Assembly (NCBI GenBank): GCA_041652255.1 | Contig: JBAZHT010000001.1 | Span: 76,085-140,084, forward strand | From: DMER64 sp041652255 | GTDB taxonomy: Bacteria; Bacteroidota; Bacteroidia; Bacteroidales; UBA932 | Length of the DNA stretch: 64,000 nucleotides | Direction: 5' to 3' | Shown here: positions 18,330 through 27,900 of the stretch, piece after piece | Layout: every line of letters begins with the position of its first letter | Numbering within the stretch: the first letter of the stretch is position 1 | Translations under genes and position numbers: made by a program | The notes under the pieces: model-generated | The model's input: the letters and a program-made list of their open reading frames with translations, nothing else | Databases searched by the model: none | Told to the model about the DNA's origin: nothing

Positions 18330-18341
18330 TACTAAAGAGAA

Positions 18342-18890
18342 ATGACAGAAGCTACCAAAAAATGGTACGTTGTAAGAGCGGCCGGAGGTAAAGAAAAAAA
18401 AGCCAGGGAATACATTGAGAACGAGGTGAAACGACTTCATCTTGAAGACTATGTATCCCAGGTCCTTATCCCTACCGAAAAAATTTACCAGGTAAAGAAT
18501 GGTAAAAAGATAAGTAAGGAACGGATTTTTTATCCCGGATACATTTTGATTGAAGTCGCGCTTACGCCGGAAATTCAGCACCTTATCACCAACATCCCTC
18601 ATGTCTCGGGTTTTCTGGGAACTGTCAAGGGGGGGGAACCCGTTCCCGTCCGGATGTCAGAGATCAACAGGATACTGGGCCGTGTGGATGAACAGGCGGA
18701 AAGGGAAGAAGAGAACATCACACCTTATCTGGTAGGAGAAGCCGTCAAGGTTATTGACGGGCCGTTTAACGGATTCAACGGTACTGTTGAGGAAATTCTG
18801 GAAGATAAGAAAAAGATAAAAGTGATGGTAAAGATCTTCGGCAGAAAGACGTTGCTGGAGCTCGGCTTTGTTCAGGTTGAAAAAGAATAA
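18342..18890 (+). CDS. nusG: Transcription termination/antitermination protein NusG
   Basis: RNA polymerase elongation factor that couples transcription to translation, 182 residues. The N-terminal NGN domain (KKWYVVRAAGGKEKKAREYI) binds the clamp of RNA polymerase. The C-terminal KOW motif (VKVIDGPFNGFNGTVEEI, about residues 130-147) binds Rho or ribosomal S10. Genes on both sides encode other core machinery. rplK begins 14 nt later. Confidence 0.97.
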   Translation: MTEATKKWYVVRAAGGKEKKAREYIENEVKRLHLEDYVSQVLIPTEKIYQVKNGKKISKERIFYPGYILIEVALTPEIQHLITNIPHVSGFLGTVKGGEPVPVRMSEINRILGRVDEQAEREEENITPYLVGEAVKVIDGPFNGFNGTVEEILEDKKKIKVMVKIFGRKTLLELGFVQVEKE

Positions 18891-18904
18891 ATAAAGAATC
18901 TATT

Positions 18905-19351
18905 ATGGCTAAAGAAATTGCCGGATTAATCAAATTACAGATTAAAGGCGGTGCTGCCAATCCTTCGCCCCCGGTAGGACCGGCACTGGGCTCCAAGGGT
19001 GTAAACATAATGGAGTTCTGCAAAAAATTCAACGCGCAGACTCAGGACCGGGCAGGCAAAGTCCTTCCCGTTATCATTACTGTTTACAGCGATAAATCGT
19101 TTTCATTTATCGTTAAACAGCCCCCTATTGCTGTTCAATTGAAAGAAGCCGCCAAAATTACAAGCGGTTCACCCGAACCAAACCGTAAAAAGGTAGCTTC
19201 TGTCACCTGGGAACAGGTCCGTGTTATTGCCGAAGACAAAATGCAGGATATGAATGCCTTCACTTTGAAATCTGCTATGAGCATGGTAGCCGGTACTGCA
19301 CGCAGTATGGGTATCACCGTAAGCGGGAAGTTCCCGGACGATGTTAATTAA
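18905..19351 (+). CDS. rplK: 50S ribosomal protein L11
   Basis: L11 of the GTPase-associated centre, 148 residues. The N-terminal domain shows IKLQIKGGAANPSPPVGPALG with the conserved proline pair. The C-terminal domain that binds 23S rRNA ends in ARSMGITVSGKFPDD. First of the rplK-rplA-rplJ-rplL string, with 14-nt spacers on both sides; the leader is too short to hold the long L1-binding leader known in some bacteria. Confidence 0.97.
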   Translation: MAKEIAGLIKLQIKGGAANPSPPVGPALGSKGVNIMEFCKKFNAQTQDRAGKVLPVIITVYSDKSFSFIVKQPPIAVQLKEAAKITSGSPEPNRKKVASVTWEQVRVIAEDKMQDMNAFTLKSAMSMVAGTARSMGITVSGKFPDDVN

Positions 19352-19365
19352 ACTTCTATGTAGAA

Positions 19366-20067
19366 ATGAGTAAACTGACGAAAAACCAAAAAGTAGTATA
19401 CGCCAGGGTTGACTCTGACAAACAATACAAATTGTCCGAAGCATGTGATCTTATCAGTCAGACAAGTTTTACAAAATTTGATGCTTCAGTGGACATTGCT
19501 ATGCGTTTGGGCGTCGATCCCCGAAAAGCAAACCAAATGGTTCGCGGCGTTGTGACTCTTCCGCATGGAACAGGAAAGCAGGTACGTGTCCTGGTTCTCT
19601 GTACTCCCGATAAGGAGGAAGAAGCCAATAGTGCAGGTGCCGATCACGTTGGACTGGATGAATATATTGATAAAATTAAAGGAGGATGGACAGACGTTGA
19701 CGTTATTATCTGTACACCTTCAGTCATGGGTAAGATCGGCCCTATAGGCCGTATTCTGGGTCCCCGCGGGCTTATGCCCAATCCCAAAACCGGGACTGTG
19801 ACCATGGAGGTAGGAAAAGCCGTCACCGAAGTCAAAGCCGGAAAGATTGATTTTAAAGTCGATAAGACCGGGATCATCCATGCATCCATTGGAAAAGTTT
19901 CTTTTGATCCGAAAAAACTGCAGGAAAACGCCCAGGAGTTTATTGGAACCGTTCTGAAACTGAAACCGCAAGCCCTTAAGGGGACTTATGTGAAAAGCAT
20001 TTACCTGTCCACCACTATGGGCCCCGGAATGGCCATTGAGATCAAATCGGGTACAGCTGCAGAATAA
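19366..20067 (+). CDS. rplA: 50S ribosomal protein L1
   Basis: L1-stalk protein, 233 residues, which in many bacteria also represses the rplK-rplA transcript. Domain I/II features include the segments VRGVVTLPHGTGK and PNPKTGTVT, with KAGKIDFKVDKTGIIH near 165-180. The C-terminus GPGMAIEIKSGTAAE is slightly short and non-standard but in frame. The next gene starts 14 nt downstream. Confidence 0.97.
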   Translation: MSKLTKNQKVVYARVDSDKQYKLSEACDLISQTSFTKFDASVDIAMRLGVDPRKANQMVRGVVTLPHGTGKQVRVLVLCTPDKEEEANSAGADHVGLDEYIDKIKGGWTDVDVIICTPSVMGKIGPIGRILGPRGLMPNPKTGTVTMEVGKAVTEVKAGKIDFKVDKTGIIHASIGKVSFDPKKLQENAQEFIGTVLKLKPQALKGTYVKSIYLSTTMGPGMAIEIKSGTAAE

Positions 20068-20081
20068 GAACATTGTGTATT

Positions 20082-20603
20082 ATGAAGAAAGAACAAAAAG
20101 TACAGATCATAGATAATTTGGCAGCTCAATTGAAAGCAACACCTGATTTCTATGTTGTAAACATTGAAGGACTCAACGCCGAGAAAACCTCCCGGCTGCG
20201 TCGCGAATGTTTTGCACAGAACATCAAATTGGTTGTTGTCAAAAACACCCTGCTGAAACGCATACTGGAACAGGCAGGTATCGAGGAAATGCAACTGCTT
20301 TTCCCCATACTGGAAGGCTCCACTGCTGTAATGTTCACTGAAAATGTCAATGCCCCTGCCAAACTTATCAAATCATTCGGCCAGGAAAACGGCAAGCCCG
20401 TTCTCAAGGGAGCTTTGGTTCAGGAATGTGCTTACATAGGGGAAGATCAACTGGAGAACCTTATCAATATCAAATCCCGTGAAGAACTCATTGGTGATAT
20501 TGCCGGTCTTATCCTGTCCCCTGCACAAAGACTTGTATCGGCTGTTAAATCGGCCGGAAGCAATATGGCCGGTATAGTAAAAACGCTGGCTGATCGTGAA
20601 TAA
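20082..20603 (+). CDS. rplJ: 50S ribosomal protein L10
   Basis: Base of the L7/L12 stalk, 173 residues. The rRNA-binding N-terminal domain has LRRECFAQNIKLVVVKNTLL, and the C-terminal helix that binds L7/L12 dimers ends NMAGIVKTLADRE. The ATG at 20082 (MKKEQKVQ) is chosen over an in-frame TTG three codons upstream because it fits family N-termini. The 14-nt gap after rplA leaves no room for the long L10-binding leader known in E. coli. Confidence 0.96.
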   Translation: MKKEQKVQIIDNLAAQLKATPDFYVVNIEGLNAEKTSRLRRECFAQNIKLVVVKNTLLKRILEQAGIEEMQLLFPILEGSTAVMFTENVNAPAKLIKSFGQENGKPVLKGALVQECAYIGEDQLENLINIKSREELIGDIAGLILSPAQRLVSAVKSAGSNMAGIVKTLADRE

Positions 20604-20642
20604 ATATTTAACAAGTAAAAAACAATTTTAAACATAAAAATC

Positions 20643-21020
20643 ATGGCAGAATTGAAACAATTGGCAGAATCCATTGCTAATCTCACCATTAAAGAAGCTA
20701 TCGAATTAGCTAACATACTTAAAGACGAATACGGAATTGAACCCGCAGCAGCAGCAGTTGCCGCCGTGGCCGCTCCCGGTGCCGCAGGACCGGCTGCCGA
20801 AGCTGAACAAACAGAATTTGACGTCATACTTACTTCCGCCGGACAGGCTAAACTGCAAGTTATTAAAGTGGTAAAAGAGATAACCAATCTCGGATTGAAA
20901 GAAGCCAAAGAACTTGTTGACGGAGCCCCCAGGCCCGTGAAAGAAAAAGCAAGCAAAGCCGAAGCTGAACAGATCAAATCACAAATTGAAGAAGCCGGCG
21001 GAGAAGTTGAAATTAAATAA
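20643..21020 (+). CDS. rplL: 50S ribosomal protein L7/L12
   Basis: Stalk protein that recruits translation factors, 125 residues. An N-terminal dimerisation domain (about 1-30) is followed by an Ala/Gly/Pro hinge (AAAAVAAVAAPGAAGPAAE) and the C-terminal factor-binding domain with the conserved TSAGQAKLQVIKVVKEIT and GLKEAKELVDGAP segments. It is followed by two hairpins before rpoB. Confidence 0.97.
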   Translation: MAELKQLAESIANLTIKEAIELANILKDEYGIEPAAAAVAAVAAPGAAGPAAEAEQTEFDVILTSAGQAKLQVIKVVKEITNLGLKEAKELVDGAPRPVKEKASKAEAEQIKSQIEEAGGEVEIK

Positions 21021-21026
21021 ACACAC

Positions 21027-21045
21027 TTCCCGTACAAATCGGGAA
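21027..21045 (+). other. Small hairpin between rplL and rpoB
   Basis: TTCCCG (21027-21032) pairs with CGGGAA (21040-21045) around a 7-nt loop, 6 nt after the rplL stop. It has no U-tract and lies just ahead of the terminator-like hairpin; it may protect the rplL 3' end or mark a processing site. Confidence 0.5.
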
Positions 21046-21053
21046 CGGTACCA

Positions 21054-21087
21054 GGTTTAGGACCCCAAAGGGGTTCTAAGCCTTTTT
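21054..21087 (+). terminator. Intrinsic terminator/attenuator between rplL and rpoB
   Basis: A 13-bp stem (21054-21066 with 21070-21082, two G-U pairs) closes a three-base AAA loop and is followed by TTTTT at 21083-21087. As rpoB needs transcription from upstream, this is best read as a leaky attenuator that sets the ribosomal-protein to RNA polymerase ratio, as is known for the E. coli rplL-rpoB gap. Confidence 0.8.
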
Positions 21088-21124
21088 GTCGTTAAAACGT
21101 TTATTTTCAACTAATCCTTAGAAA

Positions 21125-24100
21125 ATGCCTCAAAAAGCAAATAATCAGCGAATTAACTTCGCCACATCAAAAACCCTCCTGGATCATCCCGATTTTTTGG
21201 AGGTACAATTGAAATCTTTCCAGGATTTCTTCCAATTGGATACAACTGCGGAAAACCGCAAAAACGAGGGATTATTCAGGGTATTCCAGGAGAATTTCCC
21301 CATTACCGACACCAGGAACAACTTTGTACTGGAGTTTATTGACTACTTTATAGATCCTCCGCGTTATTCCATAGAAGAATGCCTGGACAGGGGGCTGACT
21401 TACAGCGTGCCCCTGAAAGCCAAACTCAAACTGTTTTGCACAGATCCTGAACACGAAGATTTTGCCACTGTTCTCCAGGACGTTTACCTGGGAACCATTC
21501 CTTACATGACGCCACGCGGTACGTTTGTGATCAACGGATCGGAGCGCATAGTGGTCTCGCAGCTTCACCGTTCTCCCGGGGTATTCTTTGGACAGAGCAT
21601 TCACACTAACGGGACGAAACTCTACTCGGCACGTATCATTCCCTTCAAAGGTTCATGGATCGAATTTGCCACGGACATCAACAACGTGATGTACGCTTAC
21701 ATTGACAGGAAAAAGAAATTGCCTGTCACGACCTTGCTTCGTGCCATAGGATTCGAAAGTGACAAGGATATCCTGGAGATATTCGGACTGGCTAACGAGA
21801 TCAAGGTCAACAAGACCAACTTAAAGAAGAATCTGGGCAGAAAACTGGCTGCCCGTGTTTTGAAATCATGGATCGAAGATTTTGTGGATGAAGATACAGG
21901 GGAAGTCGTATCCATTGAACGTAACGAAATTGTACTGGACAGGAAAACTGTCCTGGAAGAGGAACACATAGAGCTGATCCTCGATTCGGGTGCCGAAACC
22001 ATACTGTTGCATAAAGAAGATGCCAACATCGGAGATTATGCAATCATTCACAACACCCTCCAAAAGGATCCCTGTAATTCGGCAAAAGAAGCCGTAGTTT
22101 ACATATACAGGCAGTTACGCAATTCCGAACCGCCCGATGAAGCTACCGCCATGGATGTGATAGACAAACTGTTTTTCTCTTCCAAGCGTTACGATCTGGG
22201 CGATGTGGGACGTTACCGTCTGAATCATAAGCTCAACCTGAATACAGCTGCCGATATCAAGGTGCTTACCAAAGAGGATATCATAGCCATCATATGTCAT
22301 TTGATCCAACTGATCAATTCAAAGGCTACCGTGGACGATATCGATCACCTGAGCAACCGCCGTATCCGTACAGTAGGAGAACAGCTGGCCAACCAGTTCA
22401 GTGTAGGTTTATCACGTATGGCACGCACCATACGAGAAAGGATGAATGTACGTGATAATGAAGTGTTTACGCCTATTGACCTGATCAATGCCAAAACGTT
22501 GTCGTCTGTAATCAATTCCTTCTTTGGAACTTCCCAATTGTCCCAATTCATGGACCAGACGAATCCCCTTGCCGAGATGACTCACAAACGCCGTCTTTCC
22601 GCACTGGGGCCCGGAGGTCTTTCCAGGGACCGTGCCGGTTTTGAGGTTCGCGACGTGCATTATACGCATTACGGACGGCTTTGTCCTATTGAAACGCCTG
22701 AAGGACCCAATATCGGTCTGATCTCTTCTTTGTGTGTATATGCCCGCATCAATGATCTGGGATTCATTGAAACCCCCTACCGGAAAGTTGACAACGGATG
22801 TGTTGATCTTTCTGCCAAAGGCTTTCTTTATATGAGTGCCGAGGAAGAGGAAGAACGTATGGTGGCACAGGCGAACGTTAACCTGGACGATGACGGGAAC
22901 ATCCTTGATGAAAGGATCAAATGCCGTTACGAAGCCGATTATCCTGTTGTGACCAAAGAGGAAGTACACCTGATGGACGTGGCTCCCAACCAGATCGCCT
23001 CCATAGCTGCATCCCTGATTCCCTTCCTGGAACACAACGATGCCAACCGTGCCCTGATGGGATCCAACATGATGCGACAGGCAGTGCCACTGATTAGTCC
23101 GGAAGCTCCCATAGTAGGAACAGGACTGGAAGGATCGGTAATTCGGGACAGCCGGACTCAGATTTCGGCCGAAGGAAAAGGAGAAGTAGTATATGCAGAT
23201 GCCAATGAAATACATATCAGGTACGAAAGGACAGACGATGAAAAATTCGTGAGCTTCAGTCCGGAAGTGACCATCTACAAACTTCCCATTAACAGGAAAA
23301 CCAACCAGAACACATCTATAAATCTGAAGCCTATCGTCAGGAAAGGACAAAGAGTAACTGCAGGACAGATTCTTACCGAAGGTTATGGGACCCAGAACGG
23401 AGAACTTGCACTGGGACGCAATCTGAAGGTGGCCTTCATGCCCTGGAAAGGATACAACTTTGAAGATGCCATAGTACTGTCTGAAAGAATGCTGCGGGAA
23501 GATGTTTTTACTTCCATTCACGTTGACGAATACATAATGGAAGTCCGCGACACAAAACGCGGGATGGAAGAACTTACAAGCGATATCCCCAACGTATCCG
23601 AAGAAGCGACCAAAAACCTGGATGAAAACGGGATCATTCGTATTGGCGCCTATGTAGAACCGGGAGATATTCTTATTGGAAAGATCACCCCTAAGGGAGA
23701 AAGCGATCCTTCCCCGGAAGAAAAACTTCTTCGTGCCATTTTCGGAGATAAAGCCGGTGATGTGAAAGATGCCTCTTTGAAAGCTTCTCCTTCCCTGTAC
23801 GGTACCGTAATTGAAAAACGTCTGTTCTCGCGGATCATGAAAGAAGGTTCCAAGAAGCTCAAACCCATTGCCAAGATGCAGGTACAACAGGCAGAAGAAA
23901 AGTTCAAAGCCCGCTTTGAGGCGCTGACCATTGCTTTCCTGGATAAGATGGAACACCTTCTCAAAGGGAAAACCTCCCCGGGCATAACCAACCTGTACGG
24001 GGAAACAGTTATTTCAAAAGACACAAAATTCACCAGGGAAATTCTTGAGAATCAAGAGTTTGAAAATATCAACCCTGTTAAATGGACAAATGACAAGCAT

Positions 24101-24943
24101 ACCAATACACTTATTCGAAAACTAATCAACAATTACCTGATTAGTTACAAGGAACTGGATGCCGAATTAAAACGCGTGAAGTACAGCCTGACCATTGGGG
24201 ATGAACTTCCTTCCGGCATCATGCAGCTTGCAAAAGTCTATATTGCCAAGAAACGTAAGATCAAAGTCGGTGACAAGATGGCCGGCCGTCACGGAAATAA
24301 AGGCATCGTTGCCAAGGTAGTGCGCGATGAAGATATGCCTTTCCTGGAAGACGGTTCTATCGTGGATATTGTTTTGAATCCCCTGGGAGTACCTTCCCGT
24401 ATGAACCTGGGACAGATCTACGAAACCGTATTGGGCTGGGCCGGAAAAGAACTCGGCTTTTCATTCGCCTCTCCGATCTTTGACGGAGCCACTTTGGAAG
24501 AGATTACCTCTTATACGGAAAAGGCAAAATTGCCGAGGTTCGGAAAGACATACCTTCGTGACGGAGGTTCCGGGGAACGTTTTGATCAGCCTGCAACTGT
24601 CGGGATCATATACATGCTCAAACTTGGGCATATGGTCGACGATAAGATGCATGCCCGTTCCATTGGTCCTTATTCACTGATTACACAGCAACCTCTTGGA
24701 GGAAAAGCACAATTCGGAGGACAACGGTTCGGCGAAATGGAAGTCTGGGCTCTTGAAGCATTTGGAGCTTCCAATATCCTTCAGGAGATCCTGACCGTAA
24801 AATCGGATGATGTGACCGGAAGGTCGCGCGCTTATGAAGCCATTGTAAAAGGAGACAATATGCCCCAGGCAGGCATTCCAGAGTCCCTGAACGTATTGCT
24901 TCATGAATTACGCGGTTTGGGTCTTAGCGTTAACCTGGAATAA
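21125..24943 (+). CDS. rpoB: DNA-directed RNA polymerase subunit beta
   Basis: Second-largest RNA polymerase subunit, 1272 residues. The rifampicin region around 470-500 (TSQLSQFMDQTNPL, then THKRRLSALGPGGL) has wild-type Asp477, His487 and Ser492 (E. coli D516, H526, S531), so no common resistance change is present. Downstream are ETPEGPNIGLI, the KMAGRHGNKGIV active-site region and the C-terminal GGKAQFGGQRFGEMEVWALEA that contacts beta'. It follows the attenuator by 38 nt. The 10-nt gap to rpoC implies cotranscription. Confidence 0.98.
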   Translation: MPQKANNQRINFATSKTLLDHPDFLEVQLKSFQDFFQLDTTAENRKNEGLFRVFQENFPITDTRNNFVLEFIDYFIDPPRYSIEECLDRGLTYSVPLKAKLKLFCTDPEHEDFATVLQDVYLGTIPYMTPRGTFVINGSERIVVSQLHRSPGVFFGQSIHTNGTKLYSARIIPFKGSWIEFATDINNVMYAYIDRKKKLPVTTLLRAIGFESDKDILEIFGLANEIKVNKTNLKKNLGRKLAARVLKSWIEDFVDEDTGEVVSIERNEIVLDRKTVLEEEHIELILDSGAETILLHKEDANIGDYAIIHNTLQKDPCNSAKEAVVYIYRQLRNSEPPDEATAMDVIDKLFFSSKRYDLGDVGRYRLNHKLNLNTAADIKVLTKEDIIAIICHLIQLINSKATVDDIDHLSNRRIRTVGEQLANQFSVGLSRMARTIRERMNVRDNEVFTPIDLINAKTLSSVINSFFGTSQLSQFMDQTNPLAEMTHKRRLSALGPGGLSRDRAGFEVRDVHYTHYGRLCPIETPEGPNIGLISSLCVYARINDLGFIETPYRKVDNGCVDLSAKGFLYMSAEEEEERMVAQANVNLDDDGNILDERIKCRYEADYPVVTKEEVHLMDVAPNQIASIAASLIPFLEHNDANRALMGSNMMRQAVPLISPEAPIVGTGLEGSVIRDSRTQISAEGKGEVVYADANEIHIRYERTDDEKFVSFSPEVTIYKLPINRKTNQNTSINLKPIVRKGQRVTAGQILTEGYGTQNGELALGRNLKVAFMPWKGYNFEDAIVLSERMLREDVFTSIHVDEYIMEVRDTKRGMEELTSDIPNVSEEATKNLDENGIIRIGAYVEPGDILIGKITPKGESDPSPEEKLLRAIFGDKAGDVKDASLKASPSLYGTVIEKRLFSRIMKEGSKKLKPIAKMQVQQAEEKFKARFEALTIAFLDKMEHLLKGKTSPGITNLYGETVISKDTKFTREILENQEFENINPVKWTNDKHTNTLIRKLINNYLISYKELDAELKRVKYSLTIGDELPSGIMQLAKVYIAKKRKIKVGDKMAGRHGNKGIVAKVVRDEDMPFLEDGSIVDIVLNPLGVPSRMNLGQIYETVLGWAGKELGFSFASPIFDGATLEEITSYTEKAKLPRFGKTYLRDGGSGERFDQPATVGIIYMLKLGHMVDDKMHARSIGPYSLITQQPLGGKAQFGGQRFGEMEVWALEAFGASNILQEILTVKSDDVTGRSRAYEAIVKGDNMPQAGIPESLNVLLHELRGLGLSVNLE

Positions 24944-24953
24944 AATTTTGATT

Positions 24954-27900
24954 ATGGCTTACAAGAAAGATAGCAAATTAAAAAGCAACTTCAATAAAAT
25001 CACCATTGGACTGGCTTCTCCGGAAGAGATCCTGTCTATGTCCCGAGGAGAAGTACTCAAGCCTGAAACGGTCAATTACCGCACTTACAAACCGGAACGT
25101 GACGGGTTGTTCTGTGAAAGGATATTCGGCCCTTCCAAGGATTATGAATGCCATTGCGGAAAATACAAACGCATACGGTACCGCGGAATTATCTGTGACC
25201 GTTGCGGTGTGGAAGTTACCGAGAAAAAAGTCCGACGGGAGCGTATGGGACACATATCCCTGGTAGTGCCCATTGCACACATCTGGTATTTTCGTTCCAC
25301 TCCCAATAAGATCGGATACCTGTTGGGCATTCCTTCCAAAAAACTGGAAGCCATCATATACTACGAAAGGTATGTGGTAATCCAGCCGGGTATTAAGGCA
25401 CAGGACGGTGTTAACGAACTGGATTTTCTGACTGAGGAAGAATACCTGGGCATACTGGATACCCTTCCTAAAGAAAATCAGATGCTGGATGACCAGGACC
25501 CGAATAAATTCATGGCAGGCATGGGTGCCGAGGCCATTTACAAGCTTTTGACCCGCATCAACCTGGATGAACTTTCTTACGATCTTCGCCACAAGGCAGA
25601 CGTAGAAACATCCCAGCAAAGAAAAACAGAAGCATTAAAGCGTTTGAACATTGTTGAAGCTTTCCGGGATTCCAAAGAGATAAACAGGCCGGAATGGATG
25701 ATCATGAAAGTTATCCCCGTTATACCTCCTGATCTTCGCCCCCTGGTTCCGCTTGACGGAGGCCGTTTTGCCACCTCCGATCTGAATGACTTGTACCGTC
25801 GTGTTATTATTCGTAATAACAGGTTGAAAAGGCTCATTGAGATAAAAGCCCCGGAAGTGATCCTGAGAAATGAAAAAAGGATGCTCCAGGAAGCCGTGGA
25901 TTCCCTCTTTGATAACTCCAGAAAATCAAATGCCGTTAAGACGGAAGCCAACAGGACACTTAAATCCTTGTCTGACAGTTTAAAAGGGAAACAGGGCCGT
26001 TTCCGTCAGAATCTGTTGGGAAAACGTGTTGACTATTCTGCCCGTTCGGTTATTGTGGTAGGTCCGGAATTGCACATGCATGAATGCGGACTGCCCAAAG
26101 ACATGGCGGCTGAACTTTACAAACCTTTTATTATCCGTAAACTCATTGAACGCGGTATCGTCAAAACTGTGAAATCAGCCAAAAAGATCGTGGATCGTAA
26201 AGATCCCATGATCTGGGATATCCTGGAAAATGTAATGAAAGGACACCCTGTTATGCTCAACCGTGCTCCTACACTTCACCGTTTGGGTATACAGGCATTC
26301 CAGCCGAAACTTATTGAAGGAAAAGCCATCCAGTTGCATCCCCTGGCCTGTACTGCCTTCAACGCCGACTTTGACGGTGACCAGATGGCTGTTCACCTGC
26401 CATTGGGTAACGCGGCTATACTGGAAGCGCAGTTGCTGATGCTCGGATCACATAATATTCTCAACCCTGCAAACGGGGCACCCATTACCGTTCCTTCACA
26501 GGACATGGTGCTGGGGCTTTATTACATTACCAAGCTCAGAAACAATGCCAAAGGAGAAGGAATGACCTTCTACAACGCAGAAGAAGTGATCATTGCCTAC
26601 AACGAAAAAGTGGTGGAAATGCATACGCGTATAAAACTGCGTTTGAACAAAACGACTGTACGCAGTGCAAAAGATGATAATCATCCTTCACAAGGCACAA
26701 AAGTATTCCTGGCAGATCCCGCAAAAGGAACCCACATAATTGATACATCAGTAGGCCGTGTGATATTCAACCAGGTTGTTCCGAATGAAGTTGGCTACAT
26801 CAATGAAGTACTTACCAAAAGGTCTTTGCGGGACATCATCAATCTTGTACTGAAAACAACCGGAGTGGCCCGTACGTCTCAGTTTTTGGATGACATCAAG
26901 GAGATCGGGTACAATATGGCCTACCGCGGTGGATTGTCCTTTAACCTGGATGATGTGATCGTTCCGAACGAAAAGTCCTCTCTTATTGAAAAAGGGTACC
27001 GGGATGTTGAAAGTGTGATGGCCAATTACAATATGGGACTCCTTGCCAATAACGAAAGGTACAATAAAGTACTTGACATCTGGACGGGAGTTAACGTAAA
27101 ACTGACCGATATCCTGGAAAAACAGTTGAAAGAAGATAACGAAGGATTCAATCCTATCTATATGATGCTTGATTCCGGAGCCCGCGGATCCAAAGCCCAA
27201 ATCCGGCAGCTTTCAGGGATGCGTGGTCTGATGGCAAAACCTCAGAAATCCGGATCTACCAGTGCTGAGATCATAGAGAACCCTATTCTGGCCAACTTTA
27301 AAGAAGGGTTGTCCGTTCTGGAGTACTTTATATCAACCCACGGAGCCCGCAAAGGATTGGCAGACACAGCTCTTAAAACGGCTGATGCAGGTTACCTTAC
27401 CCGTCGTCTGGTTGATGTTTCACACGATGTGATCATTAACGAAGAAGACTGTGGAACGCTAAGGGGACTGGTGGCTACAGCTATTAAAAACAAAGACCAG
27501 GTGGTAGAGTCTCTCTACGACCGTATCCTGGGCCGCACCAGTGTACATGATGTATTCGATCCGCTGAGCGGGGATCTTATAATAGAATCCGGAGAAGAGA
27601 TCACAGAAGAAATAGCGGAAAGGATATCCTCACTCCCCATTGAACAGGTTGAGATCAGAAGCGTTTTGACATGTGAATCAAAAAAGGGAGTTTGTGCCAA
27701 ATGTTACGGAAGAAACCTGTCCACAGGAAGAATGGTAGAAAAAGGAGAAGTGGTAGGTGTGATAGCAGCCCAGTCCATTGGTGAACCTGGAACCCAGCTG
27801 ACGTTGCGTACTTTCCACCAGGGAGGTACCGCTTCCACTATAACATCGGAAAGCGAGATCGTGGCCCGTTACAACGGAACCCTTGAAATTGACGAACTGA

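Noticed and set aside
22412..23956. 514-codon open frame antisense to rpoB
   Set aside because: Antisense to conserved rpoB sequence; composition is phenylalanine- and histidine-rich with no recognisable domain, a shadow of rpoB codon bias.
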